DNA from: CAYHYG01 sp964360835
Lineage (GTDB): Bacteria > Patescibacteriota > Patescibacteriia > UBA1558 > 2-01-FULL-52-15
Direction: 5' to 3'
Assembly (NCBI GenBank): GCA_964360835.1
Contig: CAYHYG010000025.1
Location: 1-13,919 of the forward strand
DNA length: 13,919 bases
Under the pieces are notes generated by a model. That model worked only from the letters and a program-made list of their open reading frames with translations, ran no database searches and was not told the origin of the DNA. Numbering within the stretch: the first letter of the stretch is position 1; each line of letters begins with the position of its first letter. A program made the translations under genes and the position numbers. Positions 12,502 to 13,919 of the stretch are shown here, one piece after another.

Positions 12502-13919
12502 ATGTCATACTATCTCAAAACCCAAAAGCTTGATATTGAAACTGGACAGTCAAATATAGCTTTATTGAACGAGCAAGAAGCTTGGCACTATGGGATTCAC
12601 GCTGGAGATAAAATTAGACTCAGTTGGGACCACAAATCGCTGACTGTCGAAGCCAACACCTCAAAATCAAAAGTTCATCCGGGACATATTGGTCTCTACA
12701 AAGATATTTGGGACAAAAAATCATTTCCCGCAAATTTTATCGTTAAAGTTGATTTCCAAGAGCGACCAAAATCAATACAAGCTATTCAAAAAAGGCTTCA
12801 AGGCAAACATCTTTCCTATGCCGAAATTTATCAAGTAATGTCCGACATTGTGACTGATAAGCTAAATAGGACTCAACTGACCTATTTTGTAGCCTCAGCC
12901 TACATGAATGAGTACAATGATGATGAACTATATTTTCTGACCAAAGCTATGGCTGAAACCGGGGATACCTTGAAATTCAAAGGGATCGTAGCCGATAAAC
13001 ACTCCATCGGGGGATTGGCCGGAAATCGGACTACTATGGTTGTCATCCCGATCATCGCTGCCTGCGGCATCACTATACCCAAGACCTCATCGAGAGCTAT
13101 TACCTCACCAGCGGGGACAGCAGACACGATGGAAGTTTTGGCTCCGGTCAGTTTCTCTGTAGACAAAATTCGTGAAATAGTCAGGAAACACAAATCTTGT
13201 CTGGTCTGGGGTGGGGGCTTAAACCTAGCTCCAGCAGACGACAAGATTCTCAAAGTTGCCTATCCTATAGCTCTCGAACCTTTGAATAAAGCGATTGTCA
13301 GTATCATGGCCAAGAAAGTCGCCTGCGGTGTAACGCATCTTATCATTGATATGCCCGTCGGGCCGACAACCAAGGTACCAAACATGAAAGTCGCCAATCA
13401 TTTGGCGGAAAAGTTTACCATGATCGCGCATAAATTCGGCATCAAGATTAAGGTCATTATGACGGAGACAGAGGATCCTGTCGGTCTAGGAGTCGGGCCT
13501 GCCCTGGAAGCTCGCGATGTTCTGCGTGTCTTACAGCAGAAAGCCGACAGACCAGGTGATTTGGAAAATAAATCATTGCACCTAGCCGGAGAATTATTAG
13601 AGCTGGTAGGTAAAGCGGAGAAAGGTCACGGCGCCAAGATGGCCTGGAAGACTCTAGAATCTGGCGCAGCTTGGAAAAAAATGAAGGAAATAATCCAGGC
13701 ACAGGGAGGTAATCCCAATGTTGAACCAAACAGCATTGTTTTGGGCGCCCATAAAAAGTATGTAGACTCTACCAAGAGCGGCAAAATCAGCTTTACTGAC
13801 AATAAAAATATTAATATCATCTGTCGCATTTTGGGCGCTCCAGCTAGTAAGTTGGCCGGTATATACCTGAACAAAGAATACGGCCAGCATGTAAAAAAGG
13901 GGGAGCGTCTGTTCACCTT
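12502..13919 (+). CDS. deoA: AMP phosphorylase, archaeal thymidine-phosphorylase-like (3' end outside window)
   Basis: The frame is open from ATG 12502 to the window end, giving 472 residues of an enzyme that is usually about 500. AMP phosphorylase converts AMP and phosphate into adenine and ribose-1,5-bisphosphate; in archaea and many Patescibacteria the product feeds R15P isomerase and form II/III RuBisCO. The N-terminal extra domain (IALLNEQEAWHYGIHAGDKI, then HPGHIGLYKDIW) separates this family from ordinary thymidine phosphorylase. The core shows KRLQGKHLSYAEIYQVMSDI, DKHSIGGLAGNRTTMVVIPI, KTSSRAITSPAGTADTMEVL (phosphate and base binding) and VWGGGLNLAPADD. GVGPALEARDVLRVL, near the end of the core, follows these. 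The gene is 1 nt after the ATPase stop, probably in the same transcript. No RuBisCO or R15P isomerase gene lies in the window. Confidence 0.93.
   Translation, partial: MSYYLKTQKLDIETGQSNIALLNEQEAWHYGIHAGDKIRLSWDHKSLTVEANTSKSKVHPGHIGLYKDIWDKKSFPANFIVKVDFQERPKSIQAIQKRLQGKHLSYAEIYQVMSDIVTDKLNRTQLTYFVASAYMNEYNDDELYFLTKAMAETGDTLKFKGIVADKHSIGGLAGNRTTMVVIPIIAACGITIPKTSSRAITSPAGTADTMEVLAPVSFSVDKIREIVRKHKSCLVWGGGLNLAPADDKILKVAYPIALEPLNKAIVSIMAKKVACGVTHLIIDMPVGPTTKVPNMKVANHLAEKFTMIAHKFGIKIKVIMTETEDPVGLGVGPALEARDVLRVLQQKADRPGDLENKSLHLAGELLELVGKAEKGHGAKMAWKTLESGAAWKKMKEIIQAQGGNPNVEPNSIVLGAHKKYVDSTKSGKISFTDNKNINIICRILGAPASKLAGIYLNKEYGQHVKKGERLFT

Noticed and set aside
12900..13916. Several minus-strand open frames at the right end
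   Set aside because: They all lie opposite the highly conserved AMP phosphorylase core; none resembles a known protein.

Overview
This is a gene-dense bacterial window of about 14 kb in which every gene lies on the + strand, with very short spacers and several ATGA-type overlaps. TGA is used as a stop for at least six genes, so the code is standard. This excludes the lineages that read TGA as glycine. Three things suggest a member of the Candidate Phyla Radiation (Patescibacteria): the SecD architecture, the pairing of a one-TM protein with a VirD4/HerA-like ATPase carrying a CxxC-x17-CxxC ribbon, and an archaeal-type AMP phosphorylase. That placement is inferred from gene content; no rRNA is present to confirm it.

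Layout. (1) 1-2587: the 3' four-fifths of secA, ending in its zinc-binding tail, followed by an 11-nt overlapping small protein with a ParB/sulfiredoxin-like DGxHR motif. (2) 2588-5263: a spacer with a perfect four-unit tandem heptamer (TAACTTN), then a 64-aa unknown protein. After these comes a tightly packed run of Nudix hydrolase, GNAT acetyltransferase, HxGH nucleotidyltransferase, a strikingly MTH1-like Nudix hydrolase and a third, degenerate Nudix protein. (3) 5264-7893: a promoter and secD-secF. SecD carries an extra parvulin-type prolyl isomerase domain inserted in its periplasmic region, and the order of its motifs looks circularly permuted. (4) 7894-9076: a promoter and a protein joining an orphan sigma-70 region 4 to HARE-HTH/winged-helix domains. 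(5) 9077-12500: a promoter, a hairpin, and a membrane-protein/coupling-ATPase pair. (6) 12502 to the end: AMP phosphorylase, which runs off the window.

How they work together. SecA, SecD and SecF are parts of one export machine, and the parvulin insert would add a folding activity at the exit side. The Nudix/GNAT/nucleotidyltransferase run looks like one transcription unit for nucleotide-pool cleaning or small-molecule handling; its exact substrates cannot be read from sequence, apart from the MTH1-like enzyme (oxidised purine dNTPs). The ATPase pair probably serves DNA or protein translocation at the membrane. The three clear promoters all have an extended -10 (TGn before the hexamer). Two of them predict transcripts starting only about 4-9 nt before the ATG, and most starts in the window lack a good Shine-Dalgarno sequence.

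The most interesting observations are the permuted parvulin insertion in SecD, the near-leaderless extended -10 promoters, the MTH1-like enzyme in its Nudix-rich operon, and the sigma4-HARE fusion. No rRNA, tRNA, CRISPR array, insertion sequence or phage gene was seen, and no stretch longer than about 115 bases lacks a gene.
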